From NCBI GenBank assembly GCA_022495005.1, contig JAGYXB010001095.1:1302001-1366000 (forward strand): a stretch of 64,000 nucleotides of DNA. Direction: 5' to 3'. The position numbers were made by a program, and so were the translations under genes. The first letter of the stretch is position 1; each line of letters starts with the position of its first letter. The stretch is from Rhyacophila brunnea. Lineage: Eukaryota > Arthropoda > Insecta > Trichoptera > Rhyacophilidae. The notes under the pieces are model-generated. The model saw nothing but the letters and a program-made list of their open reading frames with translations, searched no databases and was not told where the DNA came from. Positions 45,690-57,428 of this stretch are shown here, piece by piece.

Positions 45690-45800
45690 AGGGTGACATT
45701 TGTATTATCCTGGCGAGGAACTGTCTGAATATAATAATTTCACGGATGTTGGGGGCTTAACGAATCACTTCCACTACAAGTGGCGCCCGAGACACTGATA
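45690..45800 (+). other. Possible LTR-retrotransposon remnant with tRNA-Lys-like primer site
   Basis: TGGCGCCCGAGACAC at 45781-45795 begins like a primer-binding site for tRNA-Lys (first ten bases TGGCGCCCGA) and follows a CTACA that could be an LTR end. TGTAGGGTGAC upstream could be an LTR start. No gag, pol or second LTR is visible. Confidence 0.25.
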
Positions 45801-46628
45801 AACTACCCTTTAATATTGATGAATTAATCAAGTGAACGAATTACGAGAGCAACACTAGCTCCCTCCCTATACAGAAGCCATCTTGCAAGATTCTACAATA
45901 CATCACGCGGGCACAATTTACTTTAAAAGTAATGGAGTTTATTGGATCAGTTTTTCAAGGAAGTGCCACCGAAGCTGCCTCTCACTGTCACTTGGGGAAT
46001 TTATATAGCAAATAATAATATCATTCCGGATAAATTATTACATTTTAAAACGAAAACAAAAAACAATTACAGGTAGATGTTATATTTTTAAGTGCTTCTT
46101 AATAATTAACAATGGTAGCAACGACATTCTCAATTAAAAATCAATTCACATCAAATTTTCAAGCTGTCTATTTACATGTTTCGTTTCTATATTATCATAT
46201 ACCATATAACGCACAGGGAAGCCAATAGATGATTCCAGCCAATGAGTTTTACCAATTTAGCAATCTGCGTACTATCTAATTACGATGACATTAGCTAATA
46301 TACGACTATGCTGTTTAAATTTCATTAATATTAGCGACCGTTTTTTGTGGTTTGAATCGAGGTACCAATAACAGGTAGATACTTAGGTAGTTCTCTCATA
46401 TCTCAGGTCACGATCTCTCATTATGTTTATTTTAAATTTACTTGCACTTGCCAATAATCTAAGAATTTTAATTGAACATACATAATATCCAGATACCACA
46501 GAAACACGCCCATTATAAAAGATCTTGGAACAAAAACTTTTGCTTCTATGTTATTTATACAAAGATAATATTTTTCAATAGATTCAACTACATTCCTGGT
46601 AATAATTAATATATTACATCAGGTGAAG
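45801..46628. other. No gene recognised
   Basis: A moderately GC-richer start (45830-46000) decays into AT-rich DNA. No frame supported. Confidence 0.45.
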
Positions 46629-46815
46629 GCCCTCGTAATTCAATGCGTAAGGCACTGGCTTCTCATTAAGAGGCTCTGGGTTCGATGTCTGGTGAGGTCA
46701 CAAAAAAATTAAGTGACTTTCTCGACGCCTGGGTATTTATGTGATTGTTTCACTTATACTACTGAAATACTCTATTTTACTACACTACTGTTTTTGGGGC
46801 GCTTTATAATTTAAA
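46629..46815 (+). mobile_element. tRNA-derived SINE, family 2
   Basis: The head has CCCTCGTAATTCAATGCGTAA (A-box region) and B box GGGTTCGATGTCT, then GGTGAGGTCACAAAA as in the 38.6-kb copy, and ends in an A-rich tail near 46811. No clear flanking duplication. Confidence 0.65.
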
Positions 46816-48001
46816 AAAATAAAATACTATCCTACGTTCTATCATTACGTTGGGATCCCGCCTTAAACCTTACAATTTAATAAAAAAAAAAAAACCGCGA
46901 AATTTTATTTACTTAAAACATGCACGTAAATGTACACTTAGAAACATAGAGTATAAAACGGTTCCAACTCATCAAGTGTAATCTCTCAGGTATGCATAAA
47001 GTGTGATTGGCATGTCGGACAATGGCGCAACTCGCAGTTAGTGGTACAACTTGCTTTTGTCTTGAGGAACACAGGTTTACAGGCGTCGCCGTAAATTTCC
47101 TATCGTGTAGGAAATTAATTTGAGACGTGACCGTCCTACAGTTTTAGTGCAACATCTAACCATCACAAGGGTGAGATTGTATGTAAAGATAGAGAACTTA
47201 TATTGCTTTATCGCTGGAGCAGTGTACGCTTACAGTAACTCAAGAACATCTCAAAACACGTCCTATGAAATTGTTGTACTTATGCTTTAAAATCAGTTAA
47301 GATTGCATATAAATGACACACCTAAACGGGAATTATATTATATTGAATTAAATTCAACAAACCTTGATAATATAAACATATTATTAGGTATATATTCATG
47401 ATAGTTATGTATAGCAAGGCGGTAATATTATAAATATCTGTGCCTTGGATCAAACTACATAATATATTCAAGAAAAGAAAAATAACATACCAATTTAACT
47501 CAGATAGAACCTAAGTATTTATTATTACTATTAGTAATGTTATAATTAATATTTACTATACATAAATAAGAGAGAACTAAAAATGAAATACATAGCGCAT
47601 TTTCAAGACAGTCGACGTTTACTTGACGGTAATTCATGGTAACACAATAAAATGTATCTATTATCTACTTGGTATTCACGACATAAAAAATATTTTTATG
47701 GTACATGTGTTTCACTCACATATTAAGCTTTATCACTTATGCTTGATAAATTTTACTATATGAGCGAAGGACGTGAAGTATTAAATATGTATATTACGTG
47801 ATGAATACTAAGTGTGTGCTTATATAAAATGTCTTCTACTATCAATGCATTTTGTTTTATATTTTTGAATATCATCACAAAGTTAATAATTATTATTATA
47901 CATAATTTTAACGAGGATTTGTTACATTATTTTGATAGTCTCTTAAGTCATACATCGCTACAAGTTCAAATCCCGCATCTGAAAAAGTGTTAGATCTAGA
48001 G
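46816..48001. other. No gene recognised
   Basis: AT-rich. At 47965-47990 an AAGTTCAAATCCCGCATCTGA word resembles a tRNA B box and recurs near 24546, so a worn SINE is possible. Confidence 0.45.
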
Positions 48002-48744
48002 CATGGGTGGCCAACCCGCGGCCCGCGGGCCGCATGTGGCCCTCTGGGTGTCAACTTGTGGCCCGTGGAGCAGTGAGAAAATAAAAATTATATCAAATGC
48101 TACCGCTAGATGTGCTAATTTCGCAAATTGAGATTCGATATTGGCTCAAGATTTTTAAAATCACTGTGTGCTTTTTGCTGCATTTGTTACGCCATTCTCA
48201 GTAGACGTGAATTTATTACCAGGAAATTTACAAATGGAACATTGTGAACTATGTTGCGATGAACAGTTAAAGAATAAATTCCATCAGGTTGGTTTGGAAG
48301 AGTTTTACAAAACATATTTGGACAAGGAGAAATATCCTGAATTTTACAAACATGCTCTAATGATGACTTCGCTATTTGGAAACACTTCCACGTGTGAACA
48401 GTTTTTTTGTCGGATGAAGCATATCAAATCCCGAGTGAGAACACGAATCATTGATGTGCATTTGGAAAACTGTTTGCGTGCAGGAACAATCTCACTCGAT
48501 ATCGATATTGATGGACTTAGTTCTGCCACGCAATATATTTATATTATTTTGTTTAATTTTTATTACTTACAAAAAGTCTAATCTAATAAATATGTTTGAT
48601 TCTAATTTTTGTTTTCTTTTATTAATATATATAATATATATTTCTTTTTTGTTTTGCATTATAAAAAAAAATCGGTTTAGCGGCCCGGTAGGAAATCTCA
48701 TTTTTAGAATCTGGCCCGGCTGCTTAAAAGGTTGGTCACCCATG
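48002..48744 (+). mobile_element. hAT element with transposase C-terminus, TSD ATCTAGAG
   Basis: The ends CATGGGTGGCCAACC and, inverted, CATGGGTGACCAACC are flanked by a perfect 8-bp ATCTAGAG (47994-48001, 48745-48752). GC-rich CGGCCC motifs sit inside both ends. The 743-bp copy is an internal-deletion derivative that keeps the last part of the transposase gene. Its octamer also fits the nnnTAnnn preference of Buster-type hATs. A truncated relative is at 59980. Confidence 0.92.
48168..48581 (+). pseudogene. hAT transposase C-terminal region, 137 codons
   Basis: The order follows the GTF2IRD2/ZBED-like hAT transposases: FSVDVNLLPGNLQMEHCEL, a D/E-rich linker, LEEFYKTYLDKEKYPEFYKH, then the dimerisation block MTSLFGNTSTCEQFFCRMKH and SRVRTRIIDVHLENCLR. 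Family members have about 600 residues with an N-terminal BED finger and a DDE core; both are missing here, so it cannot transpose by itself. The frame is intact for 137 codons, which suggests a fairly young copy. The last 25 residues are hydrophobic read-through into AT-rich DNA. Confidence 0.85.
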
Positions 48745-48752
48745 ATCTAGAG

Positions 48753-50377
48753 CGTTGACACAAGGGGTTAAGAAGCGTAGCGAAATTTAGGATTTTTTCT
48801 TTGTGTCATATCGCTTAGTAGCGATGTTGTAATTTACAATATACACATTATCTATACTATACCTATATAAAAATACATTATAATTATAGCTAATACATGT
48901 AATCACTATTCAACTACCCGTTCAATATTAAATATTTCCATTTTATTTACGAAATTATTGTTGGCATCTCTCTACAGACAATGGTTCTTAGTTTCGATAC
49001 CCGGTAAGGTAAAATTTCATATTATATATTCCAAGCTGTGATATTTTTACTATTGCAATAAGTGCCCTCGTGGCTTATTACCATGATACATTAAGACCAT
49101 GGTTAGGCCAATAATATAATATAAATGTCCCACCTGAAATCATTATACTTGCATGATCTACTATTAACAGGCAGTCATTTGGCAGCCGCGTAAACCTGTA
49201 AAACATTAAGACACCATTTAGGTACGTGCACTGATTTTGACCGTCACGTACCGCGCACAGGGTGACTCAATAAAAAGTAACGCGCGAGAGTGGTAGTCCG
49301 ATTGAGTGACACCAGATCACGTAGCCAGCCTCATCATCATAAAAGGTCAGTGCCTGGAATTCTTGATATAACCCCATTCCATCAGCATCCGAACCATTCC
49401 ATCTAATACAGTCCACTGAATACGCCCCCAGACCACAGCATGAAACTCCTGTGTGCGATTGCTTATTTTCGAATGCAATAATATACTAAATTGTTTGTAG
49501 AAACCGTTTGTAGACTTTTTTTCATATCGACGAAATATATATTCGAAAATCTTACATTTAATTTAAGCGATAACTAACACTACCATTATAACTAATTAAT
49601 TGGTTCCTCGACCTGACTATAATATAAGGACTTGCCTAATGTAGCGTTAAACAAATCTTACTAACGGTTCAGATTAAAAAACATTAATTGTAACGATTTT
49701 TTTAAAATAACATACTAATTGTACGCTTCTCAAAAGTAGAACAAAAACTACACAAATCTACTAACGCGATTCTTATTTCTAAGGCTGACGCATAGAAGAA
49801 TGGGCCGCAATGCAGGTGCTTGAAATTTTGGCATCATACACTGAAATTATATTTTCTAGGTGATCATTTATCACGTTCGCTAAGCCAATTAAATAAGCAT
49901 CTGCCTATCATCACATCTAAAATACACACCATTTTTAATCCGGATTTTTTTAACGGCATAAAACGGAATTAATTTGCGACTAGGCCTATGATCCAGTGGA
50001 ATTTTAAGCGTCAACGGAGAAATAATTTAAAAAAAAGCCTTCATTGTTTGCGCAAAGAAAGTCATGATTAATGACGACTATTTTCTTTTGCGGCTAACGC
50101 TTTTGCTACCTTTTTTGTGATAAAAGCATAATTTTCGGTGACCGGAATTTTAAACCGGAATCGTTTAGTTATTTTCGGTTTTTTTAAATGGCACTAGTGA
50201 AGTTAATAAATGGAGATTTAAAAGTTTGTGTAAACACGTCATTTAATTAAAATTCTCAATATACCTTTCATTTTTCTTCTTTCTCGAATCAATTTTTCTC
50301 GCTCCAGAAGTTAGCAAAGACAAAAACATTTTTCTTTCCAATAAAAAGTGGGAATTCCTTTAATGAATTCAATTTCA
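48753..50377. other. No gene recognised
   Basis: AT-rich. At 48960-49020 a GTTTCGATACCCGGTAAGG word may be an old SINE B box. A CATCATCATAAAAGG word at 49332 may be a LINE tail. Neither is secure. Confidence 0.45.
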
Positions 50378-51110
50378 ATTTATTTATTTTTAACATATTG
50401 TGGACATTACAAATTATAAGTTTAAGACGTTCACAACATTTAGAAACAAAGAAATATAAAGAGATAGATCAGTATAGAGATAGATAGTAAGTAATTAAAC
50501 AATATAAATGTGTACATACAAAAAATATAAATTAGATAGGTACTAGGAAGTACACCGGATAAGTGAAGCAGACCCTATTTTAAGACTTTATAAAACAACG
50601 TCCACCTATACTCATCCTCACGTAGGTGGAATATATAAACACCCGAAGCAATTTCGTTGAACATTGTTATCGCCCTCCCAATTGGCATTACCAGTGGCAG
50701 GTTGGTTCTGCACCTTGGAAAAATTAACAACTGATGTTCTCTATTTCTAAGATAGTTATTAGGGATACACAGCTCAACACTGCCCAGAATGGCAGAGTTC
50801 TCATTCAAACCTCGTATAAGTCGAAAAAAATACGTAGCTAAATCAAGATTTCTTCAAAATTGCAGACTGTACTATGTAAGCATGCCTAAGAGAAAGTCAG
50901 TTGGATAAAGCCACGGATAGTATCCATACAACCTCAAGTAAAGGAGTCTCAAGACTTTTTTCTGAATTCTCTCCACCATAAGGCCATACTTCAACTGATG
51001 CGGTACTCAAACAATAGACCCACTCTCAAGTATGCATCGAACTAAAGAATTAAATAAAAGTTTTAATACCGTAACATCCGAAAAGACCCGGGAAGTATGC
51101 ATAGGTATTA
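50378..51110 (-). pseudogene. Jockey-like LINE 3' portion, largest copy
   Basis: The minus-strand frame 50808-50575 gives ILGSVELCIPNNYLRNREHQ and PRCRTNLPLVMPIGRAITMF, then NEIASGVYIFHLRE: the normal C-terminus of a Jockey-type reverse transcriptase (RTN... NE... pattern), ending in TAG. Upstream (50821-51110) lie degraded pieces such as LRLYGYYPWLYPTDFLLG. About 195 bp of 3' UTR follows to a T-rich end at 50378. 5'-truncated and broken by a frameshift near 50810. Confidence 0.75.
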
Positions 51111-51535
51111 CATGCTTGCATTTTACTACAATAAATATCAAAATATAAACTCCCCAATTCGCTATATTGTCTCAATCAGTATCTGTATTGGACATCGACA
51201 CTATGGTAAAATGGGGGCTTTATTAAGACAAAGCCTAAAAGTGTGATGAAGCGTTTGTATTATATTAATCACGACAGTACATTAAAAATTGCTAGTATTA
51301 TATTATTAATGTCACGAACAGTGGAGAAATTATAATTATAAGGGTTTACTACAGGCAACAGTTTCAATAATATATTCACTACCACTATATTTCTGACAAG
51401 ATAAAATTTCCGAACCCCCAAATATATTCTAACTCAAAACAATAAAAAATGATATTAAGATACTCCACACGCAGTTAATAAGTCTTCATTATTTATAATT
51501 TTTAAAACTCAGTGGTTTATATTTGCTCTTAATTT
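51111..51535. other. No gene recognised
   Basis: AT-rich spacer between two LINE fragments. Confidence 0.5.
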
Positions 51536-51955
51536 ACAATTCACATATAGAAATTTACAAATTATTACTTTAAGACGTTCACAATATAAAATTTAAAATA
51601 GTTATCAGAGACACACAGATCAATACTACCAAAAATGGCAAAATTCTCAGTTACATCACGTGTAAACCGAAAAAAATACGTGTCCTAATATAAATATCGT
51701 CTACAGTTGAAGCTACAGTATGTAAGCATACCTAAGAGGAAGTCAGTTGCATAAAGCCACAGGTAGTATCCATACATTCGCGAGTAAAGGAGTCTCAAAA
51801 ATTACTTTTGAACTCGCTCCACAACATTAGGTCGTATTTCAACTGATACGAGGCTCAAATAATCGACCTAAGTCGACTTCTGAGTAAGGAGTCATAAAGA
51901 TTCTTTTAATACCGTAACATCCGAAAATACGCGGAAAGAACGCAAGACGAAATGT
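51536..51955 (-). pseudogene. Jockey-like LINE 3' portion, internally deleted copy
   Basis: It matches 50755-51090 almost throughout (landmarks GTATGTAAGCATACCTAAGA, GTAAAGGAGTCTCAA, ACCGTAACATCCGAAAA) and also the 3' UTR tip TTACAAATTATTACTTTAAG, but the DNA between these parts, including the C-terminal codons, is missing. Same orientation as 50378-51110. Confidence 0.65.
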
Positions 51956-53125
51956 GTTAGGGATTTCTTTACTTAACTAATTTTTTAGATATTGTTGCTT
52001 AAACATTTTTGTTATTATTTGGAGTACGAAAACTATAATATTAATACATGTAGATACTTTTTCATCACGGTTAATCCACTGCCCTAATTACCCTAATAAA
52101 TCCAAATCCAAAGATTATCCTAATAAATCGAGAAACAATTTTGTGCATCTAATTCATTCATAAAAGATTTTCCATACATAAGAATCATTACTCTGACGTT
52201 AGTATTTTAATCAATATTGAAAATAACTATTTTAGCTGATTTATTCGCTCCTTTACCCGAGTATAAAATTACATAAATGTTATATTTATACAAAGTCGTA
52301 AAGCAAAGGAAGATGTATGACATCTTTAACTATGTTATCACGTTGAACAATACTATCGGACAATGTTACGTGATATCTACGAAGGCACGTGAAAACTTTG
52401 CGACGATCAGATGCATAAAACGACATTATCGCTAAACGAAAACCAATCTTTATTGGTGGCCATAAAATTAATCGCCGGAAATGCTTTTACTCCAATGAGA
52501 ACGGAAATACCCTGAAAGTATGTAAACATAATGATGATTGAATCAATATTACTTAATTCAAATAGGTAAATATAATATATATTTTACAAGAATCTTATTT
52601 AAAATTTAAACCTTATTATAGCGGTTAACCCCAGAACAAAATGAATATTTTTTCTATTCTTCTCTTGTTTAAGACGAACTGCGGTACTTAACTTTCATTA
52701 ACTTACAGTAAATTATCAGTAAAATATATTTAACTGCATCTTTCTTAACTAGATATACTTAGTGGGTCTACAATCTCAACCAGTGTCATAGTAAAACTTT
52801 AGAGGTATGATGAGGTGGTGGTAAATGAAGGTCGTTGTTGCTTGGTTGTTGAGATGAAGGTTTATTAGTTGATACGAGAATACACTGAATACAATAATAA
52901 GGATGATGTGAAATTATAATCGCGAGGTAATCATGAACTGATGAGATCGATATGATCAAGGGATTAATGATAATAACGCAGAGGTTTGATTCGACTTATT
53001 AAAGTGTGTCACTAATTTAATGCAGAGTACCATGATCGCTATAAATGCCGGAAACGCCGGAATGTTATTTTCATTATTATCACTGGTTTTCTTTATTCTA
53101 GAATGTGTGGCGTAAGGCCTTAGTG
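51956..53125. other. No gene recognised
   Basis: AT-rich. The 71-codon minus frame at 52956-53171 overlaps the following inverted repeat and shows no domain. Confidence 0.5.
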
Positions 53126-53215
53126 GCAGCGTTTTGGAGTGCGGAGCGTGCAGCATGCATATTGTGGGCACTTATTAAACATGCACGCTGCACGCCCCAC
53201 TCCGCAAAACGCTGC
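53126..53215. repeat. GC-rich inverted repeat, 90 bp
   Basis: GCAGCGTTTTGGAGTGCGGA with GCGTGCAGC is repeated inverted as GCAGCGTTTTGCGGAGTGGG with GCGTGCAGC, around a short AT-rich centre. It is probably a small foldback MITE; no target duplication found. Confidence 0.6.
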
Positions 53216-54126
53216 ATTCATGTATCAACGATCTAATTTTAAATTAAATAAAACACGAATGAATTTTATTACGTTATTCGGTTAAAGAAAAACATACGAC
53301 ATCCGCAAAAAAAATCTGACTTCAATATTTCGGTGCAAATGTTTGATAAATCGTTTTACACGACTTTACGAGACTATATTTATATGTAAAACATTTCATA
53401 TTTAATTCATTAGAAGAAGCGATAAAGTGTCTCAAAACTGTATTTTTGCGTCTCATGAAAGTATCTACTTACTTATTAATAATATCACCATTAATGTCAA
53501 ATATACTAAATAGATTTTATGTATTATGTTATGACACCCACGATGTCTTTACTGATACAACATAAAAAAATGTGAACATACTCGTATCTATAATAAAAAA
53601 AATGAGGAGTATAATATTATGTACTCTATATTGTACCATGATGGATATATTTGAAATAATTTTCCTCTGTCAAAAATCATTCTATAAGCACGTACAAAAG
53701 ATTTTTACGAACTTTCATTCAATGCGGAGGGTTAAATGAGATGAAATATTATTTTTATAAAGGTATACGAAAATGGGATTTATATTATTTTCGGAAGGAT
53801 GTCAGTAAATAATAAAAGTAAGCAGTGTGTAATATTTATACCAAACGTATTATTAAAACAGTAGCAAAGAAAATAAATCTTATCATTAGGAAATAAATGA
53901 AAATAAATGTACCTACCACATGAAAGTCATAAATAAACACCATTACTTAGAGCTTAGGTACACATTTCGTTGTGTTGTTAATAAAATTATTATCATTTTA
54001 TTATGTGATCCCAGGTGGAGCATAATTCTACGCAATATAGTATATTATTATGTATGACATCGGTGAATCATGTAAGAGTCATCAAGACCATCAATAACTG
54101 TACATGCTTCCAATATATTATGTAAT
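53216..54126. other. No gene recognised
   Basis: AT-rich DNA without a supported feature. Confidence 0.5.
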
Positions 54127-54137
54127 AGGAGGGCAAT

Positions 54138-54309
54138 CCGAGAATGTTCGATCGTAATAAAATCATATGGGCCTTCACAGAGTAGAGGTTTATATTAACA
54201 GATTTTTTTTACGAGATATGGATGTCAGCCACTTCCTCAACCTATTAGGTCCATACTCAAATTGAAAAACAATTTGTGTACTTGCCAGACCCAGGATTCG
54301 AACCTGGGC
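54138..54309 (-). mobile_element. SINE family 1, 5'-truncated, TSD AGGAGGGCAAT
   Basis: On the minus strand it starts at TGCCCAGGTTCGAATCCTGG (B box) and runs uninterrupted through GGACCTAATAGGTTGAGGAA, GTGGCTGACATCCAT and AGGCCCATATGATTTTATTA. A perfect 11-bp duplication AGGAGGGCAAT (54127-54137, 54310-54320) marks both ends, so the loss of the A-box half happened at insertion. Confidence 0.85.
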
Positions 54310-54439
54310 AGGAGGGCAATGCCTGTGTTTAAATCAATGACATTATTAGTACTCAGTACAGTAGCTAGCAAGTAAATTCAAACGTAACATTCGCACGTGC
54401 ATAAGTAGACGTCACGCAATATCAATTATGCGATATCAC

Positions 54440-54650
54440 GCATCGGGAATTTATAGCAATATCACCTTTATTGTAATGGCGTTAGAACAGTTTTTCTAGT
54501 ATCAATGTTCGTTTGAGCGGACCCGTTCGAACCGAACCATTCGGCAGACCCGACAAGAAGCATCGAGAATTTATAGCAATATCACCTTTATCGTAATGGC
54601 GTTAGAACAGATTATGTCCTTCGGCAGACCCGACAAAAAAGTGAGTGTCA
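54440..54650 (+). repeat. Tandem duplication, two units of ~120 bp
   Basis: GCATCGGGAATTTATAGCAA at 54440 recurs as GCATCGAGAATTTATAGCAA at 54560. Both units carry TAATGGCGTTAGAACAG and CGGCAGACCCGACAA, but the second lacks about 25 bp in between. Not related to other repeats in the window. Confidence 0.75.
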
Positions 54651-54819
54651 TTTTTTTCCATATGCTTCGTCCATATTAATGTCATTGGTTTAAATAAATT
54701 GCTTTAAAAATCAATATATTCCACCTGTGTGAAAATGAGTTTATGTGACCGATAGTTAATACGTTTTCAAAATAATATCTACTTGGTCACTTGCATTACG
54801 CATTGAAAAACGGAAGGTT

Positions 54820-55045
54820 TTAAATGTCGCCCATGTGGATGACCTCATTAATAATTAATTGTGAAAATCCAAGGTGGAAGTTGTATTAATAAATACTAGA
54901 AATGTATTTTAGCAACCTGCTCAAGCAATTAGGTCCAAAAACATATTTAAAAACAACATCTGAATTTTTGCCTGACCCGGTAGTGGAACCCGGGACCTAC
55001 TATAGATTATAAGCCTCGTGCGTACCCGGACATCGCTGGTGTTTA
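54820..55045 (-). mobile_element. SINE family 1, diverged copy
   Basis: On the minus strand: B-box-like GGGTTCCACTACC, GGTCAGGCAA, TTGGACCTAATTGCTTGAG, AGGTTGCTAAAATACATTTC and TTAATACAACTTCCACC, the same order as the 27.6- and 54.1-kb copies. Older than those by its divergence. Confidence 0.6.
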
Positions 55046-55715
55046 CTTTTACCTTTTACATACACAAAACATTTTTATTAGAAGTTGTAAATCATGAAGA
55101 TGGGATTAGGTATCAATTTTATAGGGAGCAATTTTTTTTCTGATATGGTTACGTGAGATATATTCCTAAATGCCAGCATACATTTCAATAATAAGGAATA
55201 CGATATTTTTCATACATCCTTCGAAGGACTTTCCACTTGGGTTATAATAAGGATCTCATTAATTAATCCAATATTAATTTACAGAATTGGATTTTTTTGT
55301 TGCCTGAATATAGTGAGACTAAGAGCAAAATACCTACGTCTTTTATGAATGTGACTCTTAAGGGGCTAGGGTGTACGAGGAAGATGTAAGTACCAAACCA
55401 GTGACGTCTGAACTAGAATAATTGGCGCCAATACAGCCATTATAAATGTTACGTCTTAAAGTAAACTACTTGATCGCTGGACGTCTGAGTCCATAAACTG
55501 AGGTTCATAGGTTGATAACCTATGTTTTAATTACTGTAGTGTAGTTGTTATTATCGTATATAATGTTGGTATTCATAATAATATTGGTATACATAATATA
55601 TTATATTATTAGTTATAAGCTTATAAGTATCTATATTATAATAGGATTCATTATCTATTCAAACTAAATATTATGTATAAGTTACCTACATAATATTATT
55701 ATTAAACTATGTTTA
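55046..55715. other. No gene recognised
   Basis: AT-rich spacer. Confidence 0.5.
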
Positions 55716-56090
55716 AATTCAACGAATAGATAAGATTTGAGAATGTAACACTGTATATTGAACATACAAAATTTGAAAACACATTCTCAAACATAGTGGG
55801 AGTCTTCGTTGAATAAAACAAAATAGTTTATTAAAATTATTAGCAAGTTCGAGTAGGTTATAACTAAAATTTGGAGAGATCCTGACACCGGTTAGTAATT
55901 AAGGTAGTTAATTTGAAAATACAAAAGGCGATTGCCAAAATTAACGTAATAATATGTTCAACGTTCAAACTACTAGTTAATTGGTAGGACGCACATGATT
56001 CTATTGGCAAATCATATCGGGGTGTAATATTAAAAATATATATTTTTGTAGTTTTATATCTGAGGTGTTTTCAAATTATGTACAACTATA
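55716..56090 (+). mobile_element. LTR-like element with tRNA-like unit (copy D), rearranged
   Basis: A terminal repeat in minus orientation (55716-55790: GAGAATGTAACACTGTATAT, GAACATACAAAATTTGAAAA) abuts one in plus orientation (55803-55835: TCGTTGAATAAAACAAAATA). The family spacer follows (TTAGCAAGTTCGAGTAGG, ACCGGTTAGTAATTAAGG), then a tRNA-like domain worn beyond use (about 55985-56030) and the start of the right repeat (56061: CTGAGGTGTTTTCAAATTAT). Confidence 0.5.
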
Positions 56091-56177
56091 CTATATTACC
56101 CTTTTACAAAAAAAATATTACTTTAATCATATAAATTGAATAAAAAGAAGAAAAATAAATAGCTATAAAATAAAAGT

Positions 56178-56255
56178 GCTGGCGTAGTAGATAAAACACC
56201 GGTCTCTGATAACGTGGTTACGGGTTCTATCGCGGATCTGGCAGAAGTCATATAT
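56178..56255 (+). mobile_element. tRNA-derived SINE head, family unclear
   Basis: A-box-like TGGCGTAGTAGATAAAACAC and B-box-like GGGTTCTATCGC with tRNA spacing. The downstream body does not match families 1 or 2. Confidence 0.45.
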
Positions 56256-57337
56256 TTTAAGTTTTAAGAGATGTTAAACACTTCATGATGCCCTTAGTGC
56301 ATCATCTTTTTTCCTCGGCACCATAAGCCTAGCTTCTCTGTCTTTCCATCCAAAACTGAAGTGTTTTCGCAAAAATATGTTTCCCCATCAAAAATCGGAG
56401 ACGACTCACTTTTTATGAATATCACACACGCAGTAATTGATCCTAAGATAAGATCCGTGCACATATATTTGCACCTCACCTCACCACTGCACCGCTGGTA
56501 TCTGTCGTGTTTACCTACTCACGATGAATTGTAGCAAGTTATTTTTGAAAAATTTAATATTGTAACTTCAGAACCGTTTGAGATAAGGATAAAAATTAAA
56601 CTGGACTAAATTAGTATACTTACCACTTTACCAGTAATGTTTTCCAATCCGAATCCGAAGACGACTGGTATTTTTCAATAAAAATATTGGAATATTCCGC
56701 GGCTCACACTTTGGTAATCTCTGCGTTACTTAAACGGTGAATAAAGAATTTATTAATATACCCAACCTTCAATCTGAGAGGACCCAGATGATCCGTATTA
56801 AAGCAGATATGTTTAGAAAAAGTTAGTCACAGTTGACCTGCGTAGGAGATGAAATCGGATTCAGACCATCTCCAATATTAATTAAATAGTATTTTTTGAA
56901 ACTACTTGGACATCACTAATGCTTTTCTTCCACCTCCAGTTTTTACGCCCTTAGAAGTTTATATAACGTGGGATAACGGACGAGATTCAAGGGTGAATAA
57001 TACCTTCTTATGACATTTAAAGTGTGCATGGTACATAATTTGACTTATATTATTACTATATCGGTCGAAACGACATTAAAAGAAACCTTCTCCATCACCA
57101 AATGAGGCCACAAATAATTTACTAAACTAAATAATGTTACATTAGAAATAGTCATACAGATGTTAAATAAAGCCTGGGCCCCTCAGATGATCGTTACTTA
57201 AGCCCTGATGGCTAAAATTATTAAACATGGAACATGCGTTGCCTACTGATTTTCTGAATGCTGGATGTCCAAATTAAAAGGAAATAAAAACAAATTGCGG
57301 GGCGCGGGCCACACGTCATTCCTGAAGCGCCGTTAAC
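56256..57337. other. No gene recognised
   Basis: AT-rich. The 61-codon minus frame at 56294-56479 is not a known protein. A short GC patch lies at 57298-57345. Confidence 0.5.
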
Positions 57338-57428
57338 TTCTTGTAATTGTTACAATAATGCTAATACTTTGATACGTTCCTACCCTAGATAGCGGTCGAA
57401 AGCAGTCTTGTGTATAGAATAGATGCGT
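57338..57428. mobile_element. MITE of the TATTCTATAC family, right half only
   Basis: TGTAATTGTTACAATAATGC, then TACCCTAGATAGCGGTCGAA and GCAGTCTTGTGTATAGAATA match the right half of 11899-12207. No left half is present. Confidence 0.6.

Noticed and set aside
40895..49640. Faint similarity among 40970-41035, 42790-43010 and 49540-49640
   Set aside because: Only 30-40 bases with gaps (AGCRATAACT...CACTACCATTA); not enough to define a repeat by eye.
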